DNA of 64,000 nucleotides from Alphaproteobacteria bacterium (GCA_028284045.1 JANQSN010000029.1:1-64000), one strand, 5' to 3'; positions 43,631 to 56,081 are shown, counted from the first letter of the stretch. Program-made: numbers and translations. Notes: a model not told the origin generated them from the letters alone.

Positions 43631-44743
43631 TCAGCGCAGGGAGAAATCGACGGGAACCGTCAGGGTCAGCCGCCCGCCGCCGAGGCCCGGCGGCACCGGC
43701 GGGAAGGGCGATGCCCGTTCCACCATGTCCGCCGCCGCCCGGTCGAGGCTGGCATGCCCGCTGCTCTGGGCCACCTGATGCGACAGCAGGGTACCGTCGG
43801 CGCGGATCGAGAAGACGACGACCGCGACGCCTTGCGTGCCGCGCTGACGCGCCAGACGCGGATAGCGCTTGTGCCGCTCCAGCCACGCCCGCACCACCGC
43901 CACGTAGTCGGCCGCCGACCCGTTACCCGCAGCCGCCGCGGCCGAGGCCCCGTCGCTGGTGCCCTGCCCGATGCCCGCGCCCGGTGCCGCGGAATCGCCT
44001 GGCACCACAGCACCACCGCCGGGGGCTGACGGCGATGTCCCGGCCGGGGGTGATATGGCCGTTGGCGATGGGGCCGTTGGCGATGGGGCCGCTGGCGATG
44101 GAACCGGCGCCGCCTGCGGTTCGGCCGGCACAGAGGGGGCCGGTGCCCGGGGCGCCGCAGCGACGGCGGCCGGCGGCGCAGGCCGGGCCGGACGCTCCGC
44201 CGGCCTTGCCGGGGCGACCGGCGCGGCGAAGGCCAAGGGGGATGGGACCGCCGCCTGCGGGCTCTCGGGCGCCGGAGAGGCTTCGGGCGGCGAAGGCTCC
44301 GGTACGGGCGTCGGCCGCGGCAGAACCGTTGGCGCGCGCGCGGCGGGCAGCGCGTCGACCGCCGCAGGCGGCGGCACTGGCGGTGGCACGGCGCGCAAGG
44401 CCGGCTGGCGCGTGTCGGGTTGCGGCGACGGCGCCACCGCGTCGGCCGGCGGAGCGTCGGGCAGCGGCGCTGGCGACGTCACCGGATGGTTCGCCTGGCC
44501 ATCCGCCAAGGCGTCTGCACCGACCACAGACACCGTGATCACGCCGCCACCCGAGCCGAGCATGCTGCCGGCCCCCGCACCGCCACCGCCCGATGACCAG
44601 GCGACCAGCGCCAACAGCGGCGACAGATGCAACGCCAGCGCGACGATCCGCGGCCACCGCCAGAGGCGATCGCGGTCCGGCGCGCCGGCGATCCGGCACC
44701 CGGCGCTAAGACTGCGATGCTGCGAGCCCGTCGACCGAGCCAT
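43631..44743 (-). CDS. tonB: TonB-family energy transducer
   Basis: Inner-membrane anchored protein of 370 residues that couples the proton gradient to outer-membrane receptors. The N-terminal helix RIVALALHLSPLLALVAW is followed by a very long Pro/Ala-rich periplasmic spacer (about 200 residues) and a C-terminal TonB domain (WLERHKRYPRLARQRGTQGVAVVVFSIRADGTL and the closing LTLTVPVDFSLR). The YP motif of the TonB domain is present. No exbB or exbD gene is nearby, so it must use a complex made elsewhere. Its own cobalamin riboswitch dedicates it to BtuB. Confidence 0.9.
   Translation of the reverse strand: MARSTGSQHRSLSAGCRIAGAPDRDRLWRWPRIVALALHLSPLLALVAWSSGGGGAGAGSMLGSGGGVITVSVVGADALADGQANHPVTSPAPLPDAPPADAVAPSPQPDTRQPALRAVPPPVPPPAAVDALPAARAPTVLPRPTPVPEPSPPEASPAPESPQAAVPSPLAFAAPVAPARPAERPARPAPPAAVAAAPRAPAPSVPAEPQAAPVPSPAAPSPTAPSPTAISPPAGTSPSAPGGGAVVPGDSAAPGAGIGQGTSDGASAAAAAGNGSAADYVAVVRAWLERHKRYPRLARQRGTQGVAVVVFSIRADGTLLSHQVAQSSGHASLDRAAADMVERASPFPPVPPGLGGGRLTLTVPVDFSLR
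44058..44102. repeat. 15-bp tandem repeat in the tonB spacer
   Basis: Three consecutive copies of GCCGTTGGCGATGGG (the third with two changes) encode the pentad repeat PSPTA/PSPTAI of the TonB spacer. Copy number of such repeats may vary between strains. Confidence 0.7.
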
Positions 44744-44884
44744 GCGTCGAACACCCCTGGCGCAACCGGCGGGGTCTCGTCGACGGGTCTGGACGGTCGG
44801 GGCGCGGCCGGAAAGCGGAGCAACGGGCGGCGCCGGCGATCCCAGCCCGGCACACCCCGTCCGGCGGTCTCACAATCAGGCGCG

Positions 44885-45085
44885 GCGGCAGGTCTCCTGG
44901 CTTGCGGGTCGCTGCCGGTATCGCGCCTTCCCGACCGCGGGTGCGGTCAGTGGCCTCGATGGCGATCCGGCTCTCCGCTCACAGTTGCGGGGGCAGCCTG
45001 GGCTTTGGCCGACGGCAAACGCCGGCCGCACCCTCGTTCCCTCTTCGCCCGCACCACCGGTAGACCGGCCGTGCGGGACCGTCGC
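44885..45085 (-). promoter_or_regulatory. Cobalamin riboswitch upstream of tonB
   Basis: The minus strand carries a textbook B12 box, CGCAAGCCAGGAGACCTGCC (44906-44887), with AGGGAACGAGGGTGCGG, CCCGCAACTGTGAGCGGAGAG and GAGGCCACTGACC in the correct order before it. The element ends about 140 bases ahead of the tonB start codon. A separate riboswitch for tonB means that receptor and energiser are regulated in parallel. Exact ends are approximate. Confidence 0.95.
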
Positions 45086-45218
45086 GTCGGGGTAGCGTGC
45101 CAGCTTGCCGACGGTTGTCAACGCCCCCGTCGGCCGTTTGACGCCGGCCATGGCGGCCCCCACTTGTCTTGCACGCGACCGGCGGCGCCGCCGCCACACC
45201 CCACCCCAGGAGAGCCGG

Positions 45219-46193
45219 ATGACCGACCGCTATGCCAAGACCCCCGAGGCGATCGCCCGTCTGACGCCCGAGCAACGCCGCGTGACCCAGGAGGACGCCA
45301 CGGAGCGTCCCTTCCACAACGCCTTCTGGAACCACAAGCAGTCGGGACTGTATGTCGACATCGTGTCGGGGGAGCCGCTGTTCGCCTCCACCGACAAGTT
45401 CGACAGCGGTACCGGCTGGCCCAGCTTCGTGCGGCCGGTCGACTCCGCCAACGTCGTCGAGCACACCGACAAGAGCCACGGCATGGTGCGCACCGAGGTC
45501 CGCTCGACCCATGGCGACAGCCATCTCGGCCATGTCTTCCCGGACGGCCCGGCACCGACCGGCCAGCGCTACTGCATCAACTCCGCAGCCCTGCGCTTCG
45601 TGCCGGCCGACCGGCTGGCGGCGGAAGGCTATGGCGACTACGCGGACCTGTTCGGCGGAACCGATACCGGCACCAAGACCCAGACCGCCTATCTCGCCGG
45701 CGGCTGCTTCTGGGGCATGCAGGACCTGATGCGCCGGGAGCCGGGCGTCGTGGCCACCCGCGTCGGCTATGCCGGTGGCAGCACACCGGACGCCACCTAT
45801 ACGACGGTCAAGACCGGCCGCACCGGCCACGCGGAAACGCTGGCGGTCGTGTTCGACCCGGCCCACACCAGCTTCCGCCGCCTCTTGGAGCTGTTCTTCC
45901 AGATCCACGACCCGACGACGCCGGACCGCCAGGGCAACGACCGCGGGCCGCAATACCGCTCCGCGATCTTCTACACCGACGACGCCCAGCGTCAGGTGGC
46001 GGCCGAGGTGATCGCGGCGGTCGACGCCTCGGGCCTCTGGCCCGGCAAGGTGGTGACGGAGCTGGCGCCGGCCGGCCCGTTCTGGGAGGCGGAGCCGGAG
46101 CACCAGGACTATCTGCAGCGCAACCCCTTCGGCTACACCTGCCACTTCCCGCGGCCCGATTGGCGCCTGACACGCTCTGAAGACGCCGCCTAA
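45219..46193 (+). CDS. msrBA: Fused peptide-methionine sulfoxide reductase MsrB-MsrA
   Basis: Bifunctional repair enzyme of 324 residues. The N-terminal MsrB domain (about 1-150) reduces the R-sulfoxide and has its catalytic Cys119 in [13 protein letters not shown]. The C-terminal MsrA domain reduces the S-sulfoxide through Cys163 in [12 protein letters not shown], with [22 protein letters not shown]. The usual zinc-binding CxxC pairs of MsrB are absent ([11 protein letters not shown]), so the MsrB half is of the zinc-free type. The ATG at 45219 has AGGAGA 6 bases upstream. The MsrB-first order is common in fused forms of some lineages. No signal peptide is present. Confidence 0.95.
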   Translation: MTDRYAKTPEAIARLTPEQRRVTQEDATERPFHNAFWNHKQSGLYVDIVSGEPLFASTDKFDSGTGWPSFVRPVDSANVVEHTDKSHGMVRTEVRSTHGDSHLGHVFPDGPAPTGQRYCINSAALRFVPADRLAAEGYGDYADLFGGTDTGTKTQTAYLAGGCFWGMQDLMRREPGVVATRVGYAGGSTPDATYTTVKTGRTGHAETLAVVFDPAHTSFRRLLELFFQIHDPTTPDRQGNDRGPQYRSAIFYTDDAQRQVAAEVIAAVDASGLWPGKVVTELAPAGPFWEAEPEHQDYLQRNPFGYTCHFPRPDWRLTRSEDAA

Positions 46194-46219
46194 GCTGGCT
46201 CAGAGCACGTTCCCGAAAT

Positions 46220-46404
46220 CCCTCCCCCTTGATGGGTAGGGGAATCGCATATGGCATGGTCGATCTGCAGCGGGAGTCTTTTTGGAATCGATCCACCCCA
46301 TTTCGGATACGAAGATTGCAGAAGAAGCACTTCGTCGATTCCCAATCTCCTGCTGCGTCCCGATCCGAGGCCATATGCGATAGCCCTCCCATCAAGGGGG
46401 AGGG
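46220..46404. repeat. MITE-like element, copy D (divergent spacer)
   Basis: The outer palindromes CCCTCCCCCTTGATGGGTAGGGG (split here as 46220-46242) and its partner at 46384-46404 belong to the same family. The inner part differs: ATCGCATATGGC near 46244 pairs with GCCATATGCGAT near 46371, around a spacer of about 120 bp unlike A and C. This suggests a second subfamily sharing only the ends. Confidence 0.65.
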
Positions 46405-46440
46405 CTCCGAGCTATGGACCCCGACCGATCCCCGGCCGGC

Positions 46441-47070
46441 TCAGGCGCGGCGCAGGGCGGCGGTGGCCACGCCGGCGCCGATCAGCGCCGTGCCGCCGAC
46501 GCGGTTGACCAGCCGCATCGTCGCCGGCCGGCGGATCTGGGCGCGCAGGCTGCCCGCCAGCAGCCCATAGGCGGCGGCGTTGGCGATGGCCAGCACCAGG
46601 AAGGTCCCGCCCATGATCACCATCTGCGGCACGGGCGGATGGTCGGGGCTGATGAACTGCGGCAGGAAGGCGACGAAGAAGGCGATGCTCTTGGGATTGA
46701 GCGCGGTCACGGCGAAGGCGTGCAGACCCATGGATCGCGCCGGCGGCACCGCTGGCGGTTCATCGGCCGCCGCGGCGAGCGGTACCGCCGGCGCCCGCCA
46801 GAGCTTCACCCCCAGCCATATCAGATAGGCCGCACCGATCCATTTCAGCACGGTGAACGCCGTGGCCGAGGCCGCCAGCAACGCGCCCACCCCGGCCAGC
46901 GACAGCGTCATCGCCAGCAGATCGCCCGCCGCCACGCCGGCCACGGTCGCCAACGCCGTCCGGCGCCCGTGGCTGAGCGCATAGCTGACGACCAAAAGAA
47001 TGGTCGGCCCCGGGATCACCAGGACGACACAGGTCGTCAACAGATAGGCGAGATAGAGGTCGAGCGGCAT
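46441..47070 (-). CDS. LysE/RhtB-family amino acid exporter
   Basis: Inner-membrane exporter of 209 residues with five to six hydrophobic helices, starting LYLAYLLTTCVVLVIPGPTILLVVSYALSHGRR and containing the family NPKSIAFFVAFLPQF. Members export lysine, homoserine or threonine-type compounds; the substrate here is not defined. The ATG at 47070 follows the AI-2E permease gene by 23 bases on the same strand, so co-transcription is possible. Confidence 0.9.
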   Translation of the reverse strand: MPLDLYLAYLLTTCVVLVIPGPTILLVVSYALSHGRRTALATVAGVAAGDLLAMTLSLAGVGALLAASATAFTVLKWIGAAYLIWLGVKLWRAPAVPLAAAADEPPAVPPARSMGLHAFAVTALNPKSIAFFVAFLPQFISPDHPPVPQMVIMGGTFLVLAIANAAAYGLLAGSLRAQIRRPATMRLVNRVGGTALIGAGVATAALRRA

Positions 47071-47093
47071 CGGCGGTCTTCCGTGTCGTCCGG

Positions 47094-48341
47094 TCAGCCG
47101 AAAAAGACGCGATAGCGGCGAAGCTGCGGCACGTGGGAGAAGGTGATCTTCAAGGTCGCCAGAATCGGCACCGCCATCAAGACGCCGGCCACGCCCCACG
47201 CCCAGCCCCAGAACAGAAACGACAGGAATACGCTGATCGGGTTCAAGGTCAACCGCTTGCCGATGATCATCGGGGTGACGAAGTTGCCCTCCAGGATGGT
47301 CAGCGCGAGATAGGTGGCCGGCGGCAGCAGGATCATCAGCCAGCCGTCGAAGGTCAGCAGCGCGGCGGTGAAGATGATCGTCGTGGTGGTGGCCGGCCCG
47401 ATATAGGGCATGAAGTTCAGCGTGCCGGCGATCGCCCCCCACAACAGCGGGCTGGGCATGCCGATCAGCCACATCGCCAGCGCGGTCAACGTCCCAAGCG
47501 TGATGTTGATGGCGGTGATGGTCAGCAGGTAGCGGCTGATCTCGCGCTTGATGTCCAGCATCAGCCGGGTCCAGCGCTCGCTCTCGCGGTCGCGCACGAA
47601 GACCTCCTGAAGCTGGTTCAGCGTGTCCGATCCCCGCGCCAGCAGGAAGAAGATCAAGACCACGACGATCGCCAGGGTGAACAGCAGGTCGCGGGCCTGA
47701 CCCAACGCCTGCTCCGTCAGGCCCGGGCCTTCGACGACGATCCGGGTCTCCGCCTCGTCGCCCAGCTCCGTCAGGTCGCGCAACCGCTGCGTGGTCTCGC
47801 GCGCCTGTTCGATGCTGTCGCGCAGCGCCTCCAGCTTCACGGTGATCTGCTGGGGCAGCAGCGGCCCACGCTCCAGCCATTCCACCGCGGGGGTCGACAA
47901 CGTCAGCACCCCCCAGGACAGCCCGCCGACCAGCGCGGCCACGACCATGCCGGCGCCCAGCGCCCGGGGGCAGCGCAGGCGCGAGAGTTGCTCGACGATC
48001 GGATGCAGCAGGATCGACAGGAAGATCGCCAGGAAGACCGGCAGCAGCACCCCGACCGCCAGATAGAGCGTGTAGAGGATGGCCAGCACCATCAGGACGT
48101 AAACGGCCGTGCGCAGCTCGACATCGCCGCGGGCGATCAGCTTCAGGAGGCGCGCCACCGCGCCTTCCGACGGGCCGGGCGCCGAGGCCGTCGCCTCGCC
48201 GGGCGGTGCGTCTTCGGGAGCGCCTTCCGGCGTCCGCGTCGCCGGACTGTCCGCTTCGACGGCGCTCGGATCGACGGCGCCCGGATCGACGGCTTGGTCT
48301 GCGGGGGCGGGCACCGGCGGTCGCGGCGTGGGGCTGGTCAT
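47094..48341 (-). CDS. AI-2E family permease-like transporter
   Basis: Membrane protein of 415 residues from ATG 48341 (a GTG at 48374 is an alternative start). It has a long Pro/Ala-rich cytoplasmic N-terminus, then two helices (AVYVLMVLAILYTLYLAVGVLLPVFLAIFLSILL), a soluble segment with helical GDEAETRI text, and a C-terminal helix group with the family NFMPYIGPATTTTIIF and FVTPMIIGKRLTLNP motifs. The family name comes from a reported AI-2 exporter, but many members transport other small molecules or ions. Confidence 0.88.
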   Translation of the reverse strand: MTSPTPRPPVPAPADQAVDPGAVDPSAVEADSPATRTPEGAPEDAPPGEATASAPGPSEGAVARLLKLIARGDVELRTAVYVLMVLAILYTLYLAVGVLLPVFLAIFLSILLHPIVEQLSRLRCPRALGAGMVVAALVGGLSWGVLTLSTPAVEWLERGPLLPQQITVKLEALRDSIEQARETTQRLRDLTELGDEAETRIVVEGPGLTEQALGQARDLLFTLAIVVVLIFFLLARGSDTLNQLQEVFVRDRESERWTRLMLDIKREISRYLLTITAINITLGTLTALAMWLIGMPSPLLWGAIAGTLNFMPYIGPATTTTIIFTAALLTFDGWLMILLPPATYLALTILEGNFVTPMIIGKRLTLNPISVFLSFLFWGWAWGVAGVLMAVPILATLKITFSHVPQLRRYRVFFG

Positions 48342-48475
48342 CTCTCGCGTCGGATCGTTGGCGATGCCGGCCACCGGCCGATATGGGCCGTGGCAGCGCT
48401 CCCAGGCTTGCAGTATCGCGATCCGCCCGTCTCGGCGCGACCGAAAACTGAGTCCGCGCCGTCGTCATTGAAGCC

Positions 48476-48528
48476 GATTTAACCGCGACTTAAATCGCTG
48501 CTGGCACAGTGGAGCGGACTTCAGTCCG
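48476..48528. promoter_or_regulatory. Two palindromes upstream of the response regulator
   Basis: GATTTAA-N7-TTAAATC (48476-48496) and CGGACT-TC-AGTCCG (48515-48528) lie 53-105 bases before the start codon of the response regulator gene. The first is AT-rich against a GC-rich background and looks like an operator. Binding proteins are unknown. Confidence 0.4.
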
Positions 48529-48580
48529 ATGTGTCCAAGCGACAGGCGACCGCCGTCGCTCCGGTTGTCTGGAGAAGCGA

Positions 48581-49060
48581 ATGCTTGTCGCTTTCGGTCG
48601 TTGGCTCGACAGGATCGCAGCTTGGATCGGCGGTCGACGTGTGCCTGACGCTGCGCGGTTTGGCGGGCCCGCCCCGGCCCGGGCGCCGGTTGCCCTGGTC
48701 GTGGACGACGACAAGCCGATGCGCGACGCGGTGGCGCTGGCCCTGCATGGACGCGGCTACCGCGTCTTGAGCGCCGCCTCGGGCGAGGCGGCGCTGGCGA
48801 TCGTCGACGACCTCGACCAGGCACCGCAACTGCTGGTCAGCGACGTGGTCATGCCCGGGATCGACGGCCCGGCCCTGGCCGCGGCGGTGGCGGAGCGTCT
48901 GCCCAACGTGCCGGTGATCTTCATCTCCGGCTACGAGCATCTGTTGCCGGCGACCAGCCGGCGGCTTCTGCGCCACCAGTTCTGCCTGGCCAAGCCGTTC
49001 TCGTTGACGGCGCTGGAAGCGGCGTTGCAACAGGTGGTAGCGCCGACGACGGCAACCTGA
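48581..49060 (+). CDS. Stand-alone response regulator receiver protein
   Basis: Protein of 159 residues consisting of a receiver domain (about 40-155) with no output domain. Conserved parts are VALVVDDDKPMRDAVALAL (acidic pocket), the phospho-acceptor Asp in LLVSDVVMPGIDG, the Thr/Ser switch in FISGYEH and the Lys in CLAKPFS. The N-terminal 40 residues are basic and may form a helix. The ATG at 48581 has GGAG 8 bases upstream. No histidine kinase gene is adjacent, so it may be a shared or orphan phosphate sink. Confidence 0.85.
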   Translation: MLVAFGRWLDRIAAWIGGRRVPDAARFGGPAPARAPVALVVDDDKPMRDAVALALHGRGYRVLSAASGEAALAIVDDLDQAPQLLVSDVVMPGIDGPALAAAVAERLPNVPVIFISGYEHLLPATSRRLLRHQFCLAKPFSLTALEAALQQVVAPTTAT

Positions 49061-49254
49061 AAACCGTCGCGACGTCCGGCGATCGTTCGGGTGGCCAACA
49101 AAAAAGCACGAAAACCCCCGAAGGTGTCGCATCACGGCGCTTACGATCCGGCAACCTTCCCCACAATACATTACAGATAGGCCGCCGATCGGGCGGCGGG
49201 ACAATCGGGCAGGCCGCCGACCGGACGGCCGACCATCTACAGGACGTGACCCCC

Positions 49255-49425
49255 ATGCGTTTCGAATGGCTCAGGAAAGCGTTGGCGCCGCGCGACCGCC
49301 GCTCAGGCACCGCGGAGGATCTGTGGCTGTTGAGCGATCGCGATCTGCGCGATCTCGGGCTCAGCGCGCCCGGCGTGTCGCGCTTCAGCCACGCCCCCGT
49401 CGACGTCGGCAACGACCGGGTGTAG
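49255..49425 (+). CDS. Short DUF1127-like protein
   Basis: Open frame of 56 residues: an arginine/tryptophan-rich start (MRFEWLRKALAPRDRR) leads to LWLLSDRDLRDLGLSAPGVSRF, which matches the C-terminal half of DUF1127. Several short DUF1127 proteins bind RNA and affect small-RNA and phosphate metabolism, but this copy is not tested. AGGACGTGACCCCC precedes the ATG. It follows the receiver gene by 194 bases and is the second DUF1127-type gene in the window, after 3017-3292. Confidence 0.7.
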   Translation: MRFEWLRKALAPRDRRSGTAEDLWLLSDRDLRDLGLSAPGVSRFSHAPVDVGNDRV

Positions 49426-49454
49426 CGCCGCGTTCGGGCTCTTCCGGTCGCCGC

Positions 49455-50009
49455 TCAGGACGGCGACCGGCCCGGCAGCATGCGGCGCAGCACGTCGTCG
49501 CGGTCGATGAAGTGGTGCTTCAGCGCTGCGGCCACGTGCAGGGCCAGAAGGCCGACCATCGCCCAGGCCAGGATCTCGTGCACCTCGCCGGCCAGGTCCT
49601 CGATGCCGCGATCGACCGCCACCAGGCGCGGCACGTCGAACCAGTCGAAATACTCGGTCGGCAGGCTGGAGGCCGAGGCCATCACCCAGCCGCTCAGCGG
49701 CATCGCCACCAACAGGGCGTAGAGCGCCAGATGGGTCGCCCCGGCTACCCCGCGCTGAATGGCCGTCATCGCCGCCGGCAGCTCGGGCGGCCGGTGCGCC
49801 AGCCGCCAGGCGATCCGGATCACCACCAGCGCCAGCACGGTCAGCCCGACCGATTTGTGCCATTGATAGAGCGCGATCTGCAGCCGGAAGTCGTCGACCT
49901 CGGTCATGATCAGGCCGAGCGCCAGCAGGCCGGCGATGGCCAGCGCCGTCACCCAGTGCAGGGCGATCGCCACCGCGCCGTAGCGCCCCGAAGCGTTGGC
50001 GTGTGCCAT
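49455..50009 (-). CDS. Cytochrome b561-family protein
   Basis: Four-helix di-haem membrane protein of 184 residues that moves electrons between quinol and periplasmic acceptors, or superoxide to quinone in the CybB type. Candidate haem ligands are the His residues in VAIALHWVTALA, LYQWHKSVGL, EVHEILAWAM and LLALHVAAALKHHF. It converges on the DUF1127-like gene and lies upstream of nothing related except the YceI gene, which is encoded next to it on the same strand, a frequent pairing. Confidence 0.93.
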   Translation of the reverse strand: MAHANASGRYGAVAIALHWVTALAIAGLLALGLIMTEVDDFRLQIALYQWHKSVGLTVLALVVIRIAWRLAHRPPELPAAMTAIQRGVAGATHLALYALLVAMPLSGWVMASASSLPTEYFDWFDVPRLVAVDRGIEDLAGEVHEILAWAMVGLLALHVAAALKHHFIDRDDVLRRMLPGRSPS

Positions 50010-50099
50010 GCGCGGCCTCCCCTCAACCGGCCGGGATCGGCACCGGTTCGCGACACGCGTCCCGAACCGGTGCCCAAGACGCCCACGTAAAGACGGGGA

Positions 50100-50726
50100 C
50101 TAGCCGCCGGTCGTCATCTCCGCTTCGATGACCAAGCTGATCTCGTCGCCGACGCCGGTGGACGGATCGTCCGCCGCCGCGACGAAGGCATCCATGCCGA
50201 AATCGCTGCGCCGGATCGTCGAGACCGCGGAGAAGCCGGCCACCGTCACATCATCCTGGAAGGGATGCTCGCCGATCCGGTTGACGGTGACGTCCAGCGT
50301 GATCGGCTGGGTCACGCCGAGCAGGGTGAAGTCGCCGGTCACCGCCAGGGTGTTCTCCCCCGTCTGGGTCACCGCCGTGCTGACGAAGGTGGCCGCCGGA
50401 TGGGCCTCCACATCGAAGAAGTCGTCGTCGCGCAGATGGTCGTCGCGCTCCGCCCAGCCGGTGTCGACGGAGGCGGTGTCGATGGTGACCGACAGCTCGG
50501 CCGCTTCCAGGTTCTCCGTGTCCAGCACCAGCGTGCCGTCGAACGACGCGAAGCGGCCCCGCACCTGCGAGAAGCCGAGATGGTCGACGACGAAGCCGAT
50601 ATAGGTGTGGGAGGGATCGAAGACATAGGTGTCTGCGGCCTGGGCCGAAGCCGGCATCGCGGCGGCGAGGGCAAGCCCGGCGGCAACCGCGCCGGGGGTC
50701 AGGATCCGTCGGCGGACAAGGCTCAT
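50100..50726 (-). CDS. YceI-family periplasmic protein
   Basis: Secreted lipocalin-like protein of 208 residues with a signal peptide (VAAGLALAAAMPASAQA). YceI proteins form a beta-barrel that binds isoprenoid chains, and in E. coli YceI is induced by high pH. The family pattern is clear in YVFDPSHTYIGFVVDHLGFSQVRGRF and DDDFFDVEAHPAATFVST. The ATG at 50726 has AAGGAGG about 10 bases upstream. Pairing with the adjacent cytochrome b561 gene suggests both deal with quinone-related lipids. Confidence 0.93.
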   Translation of the reverse strand: MSLVRRRILTPGAVAAGLALAAAMPASAQAADTYVFDPSHTYIGFVVDHLGFSQVRGRFASFDGTLVLDTENLEAAELSVTIDTASVDTGWAERDDHLRDDDFFDVEAHPAATFVSTAVTQTGENTLAVTGDFTLLGVTQPITLDVTVNRIGEHPFQDDVTVAGFSAVSTIRRSDFGMDAFVAAADDPSTGVGDEISLVIEAEMTTGG

Positions 50727-51432
50727 GGGTCTCGGGCCTCCTTGAAGACAGTGCGGTTCGCCGGGCGCGGTGCCGGCAGGGAAGTTGCGGGCGGGCACGG
50801 CCTCTTCCCGTCAACTGTCCGCAGGAGATGGGGCGCCGGCCGGCCTGCGCCAGGGGGGCCGCACCTCAACACAGTGTCGCCGGGGCGGAAACGGTCGCGC
50901 CGCCGCCGCCCGGCGGGGGCCCAAACGCTTGCCGGCAAAGGCGCAAATCCGTCGCCGATCCGCCGGTTCCGGGGTTGTTGCGCCGCCTCCGGGGCTGTGC
51001 TAATTCACCGGCGTTCGCGGGCGCGGGATATCGGGGCGGCCGTGGCTGGTTGCGGTAGGCCGCGCCTGAATGTCGACGACCGTTCCATGGCCTTGTGCGG
51101 GCCTTGGGCCGCGACGGCAATCCGGTCAAGATGCGTTCGGATGCGGCCGGTCGCGTGGGCGCGATCGGCAGGTCCTTGCGGTCGCGCACAATCGGCCAGG
51201 GCGGGCGGCCAGATCGGGCGGCACCGACGGGCGACCAGCATGGGCGCCCCCGGACACCGTCTTCGCGGGCGGACGTTTCTAGCGGGCGAACCTCTTCGCG
51301 GGTCGGCATCGTCGCCGTGTCTGAGGAGGATCTTCGCGAGGCACCCCGTCTCGGGGCGCCGCTCGCCGGGCGCGACACACCCCGTTCGGGGTTTCGGGTC
51401 TTCTCGTCGGATCACTTCCGGGGCTTGGTTCC
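50727..51432. other. Long leader region before the atp operon
   Basis: This 706-base gap holds no supported gene; open frames here look like high-GC shadows. A candidate promoter for the atp genes is TTGTTG (50975-50980) with GCTAAT (50999-51004), spacer 18, giving a leader of about 420 nt. Close to atpH, ACCCCG-TT-CGGGGT at about 51378-51391 makes a small hairpin that could act in attenuation. All of this is by eye and weak. Confidence 0.3.
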
Positions 51433-51992
51433 GTGGCAGCTTCTCCCTCAGTGTCGGAAGGCTTGGCGCAGCGCTACGCCAAGGCGCTGTTCGAGTTGGC
51501 CGACGAGGCCCGCTCGCTGGACGCCGTCGCAGGCGACCTGAAGACCATTCGCGCCCTGCTGGCCGACAGCGCGGATCTCGTGCGCTTGGTGCGCAGCCCG
51601 CTGATCGGCCGCGACGCCCAGGCCCGGGCGCTGGACGCGGTGCTGGCCAAGGCCGGGATCTCCGATCTGGTGCGCCGCTTCGTCGGCGTCGTCGCGCGCA
51701 ACCGCCGGCTGTTCGCGCTGGACGGCATGGCGGAAAGCTTCCTGGCGGAGCTGGCGCGCCGGCGCGGCGAGATGACCGCGGAGGTGGTCAGCGCGCACCC
51801 TTTGAGCGAGGCGCAGACCGTCAAGCTCTCCGATGAATTGAAGAGGGCGCTCGGCGCCAGGGTGGATGTGGCGCTGTCGGTCGATCCGTCGCTGCTGGGC
51901 GGCCTGATCGTCCGCGTCGGCTCGCGGATGATCGACAGCTCGCTCAAGACGAAGCTCGACAGGCTGCAACTCGCGATGAAGGGGATCGGGTA

Positions 51993-51993
<1 letters not shown>
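51433..51993 (+). CDS. atpH: ATP synthase F1 subunit delta
   Basis: Peripheral stalk subunit of 186 residues that links F1 to the b subunits. The start is GTG at 51433, with the family pattern [17 protein letters not shown] following. Later text such as [26 protein letters not shown] and [30 protein letters not shown] is typical of delta. Its TAA overlaps the ATG of atpA. As usual in alphaproteobacteria, the operon lacks the membrane subunits a, b and c, which lie elsewhere. Confidence 0.96.
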
Positions 51994-53522
<1,529 letters not shown>

Positions 53523-53599
53523 GCGCTGCGGCCGCGCCGCGACGCCCCCACCCACCCCGCTAGCCCGCCCGCCCCCAGCGTCGGAGACAGACGCGGCCC

Positions 53600-54508
53600 A
53601 TGCCCAGCCTGAAGGACCTGCGGAACCGGATCGCCAGCGTCAAGTCGACGCAGAAGATCACCTCCGCGATGAAGATGGTGGCGGCTTCGCGTCTGAAGCG
53701 GGCGCAGGAGCAGGCCGAGAGCAGCCGGCCCTATGCCACGCGGATGGGGCGCATGCTGGCCAGCCTGGGCGCGCATGTGCCCGCCGGCGCCTCCGCCCCG
53801 CCGCTGATGCGCGGCACCGGGCGGGACGATGTGCACCTGCTGTTGGTGATGACGTCCGACCGCGGATTGTGCGGCGGCTTCAACGGCACGCTGACCCGCG
53901 AGACGCGGCGCCGTATCACCGAGCTGACGGCGGCCGGCAAGTCGGTGAAGCTGTTCATCGTCGGCCGCAAGGGGCGCGACAACCTGCGGCGCGACCACGC
54001 GGACAAGATCGTCGAAACGGCGACCGACCACGGCAGCCAATACGGTTTCGAGGTCGCCGACCGGATCGGCACCCGGCTCTTGGAGATGTTCGAGGCGGGC
54101 GACTTCGACGTCGCCACCGTGATCTACAACCGCTTCCGCTCGGCGATCAGCCAGGTGGTCACGGCGGAACAGCTCGTGCCGGTGTCGCTCGGCGGCGCGC
54201 CGGAGGCGGCCAATGACGACGCTCCGCCGGCGGTCATGAGCGCCGCGTCGCGGGCGGTCTACGACTTCGAGCCGGCGGAGGACCAGATCCTCGCCGAGCT
54301 GTTGCCGCGCAACCTGGCCATCCAGATCTACAAGGCGCTGTTGGAAAGCCAGGCCAGCGAGCACGGCGCGCGCATGACGGCGATGGACAATGCCACCCGC
54401 AACGCGGGCGACATGATCGGCAAGCTGACGCTGCAGTACAACCGCAGCCGGCAGGCCGCCATCACCAAGGAGCTGATTGAGATCATCTCGGGCGCCGAGG
54501 CGCTCTGA
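53600..54508 (+). CDS. atpG: ATP synthase F1 subunit gamma
   Basis: Central rotor shaft subunit of 302 residues. N-terminal [33 protein letters not shown] and C-terminal [44 protein letters not shown] are the family hallmarks and form the coiled-coil shaft. The middle domain includes [18 protein letters not shown]. It is slightly longer than the common 290 because of a loop around [13 protein letters not shown]. Confidence 0.97.
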   Translation: MPSLKDLRNRIASVKSTQKITSAMKMVAASRLKRAQEQAESSRPYATRMGRMLASLGAHVPAGASAPPLMRGTGRDDVHLLLVMTSDRGLCGGFNGTLTRETRRRITELTAAGKSVKLFIVGRKGRDNLRRDHADKIVETATDHGSQYGFEVADRIGTRLLEMFEAGDFDVATVIYNRFRSAISQVVTAEQLVPVSLGGAPEAANDDAPPAVMSAASRAVYDFEPAEDQILAELLPRNLAIQIYKALLESQASEHGARMTAMDNATRNAGDMIGKLTLQYNRSRQAAITKELIEIISGAEAL

Positions 54509-56038
<1,530 letters not shown>

Positions 56039-56081
56039 CCGCCGGCGGCCGGACGGGATCGGGGGCGCAAGGACGGGTGCG

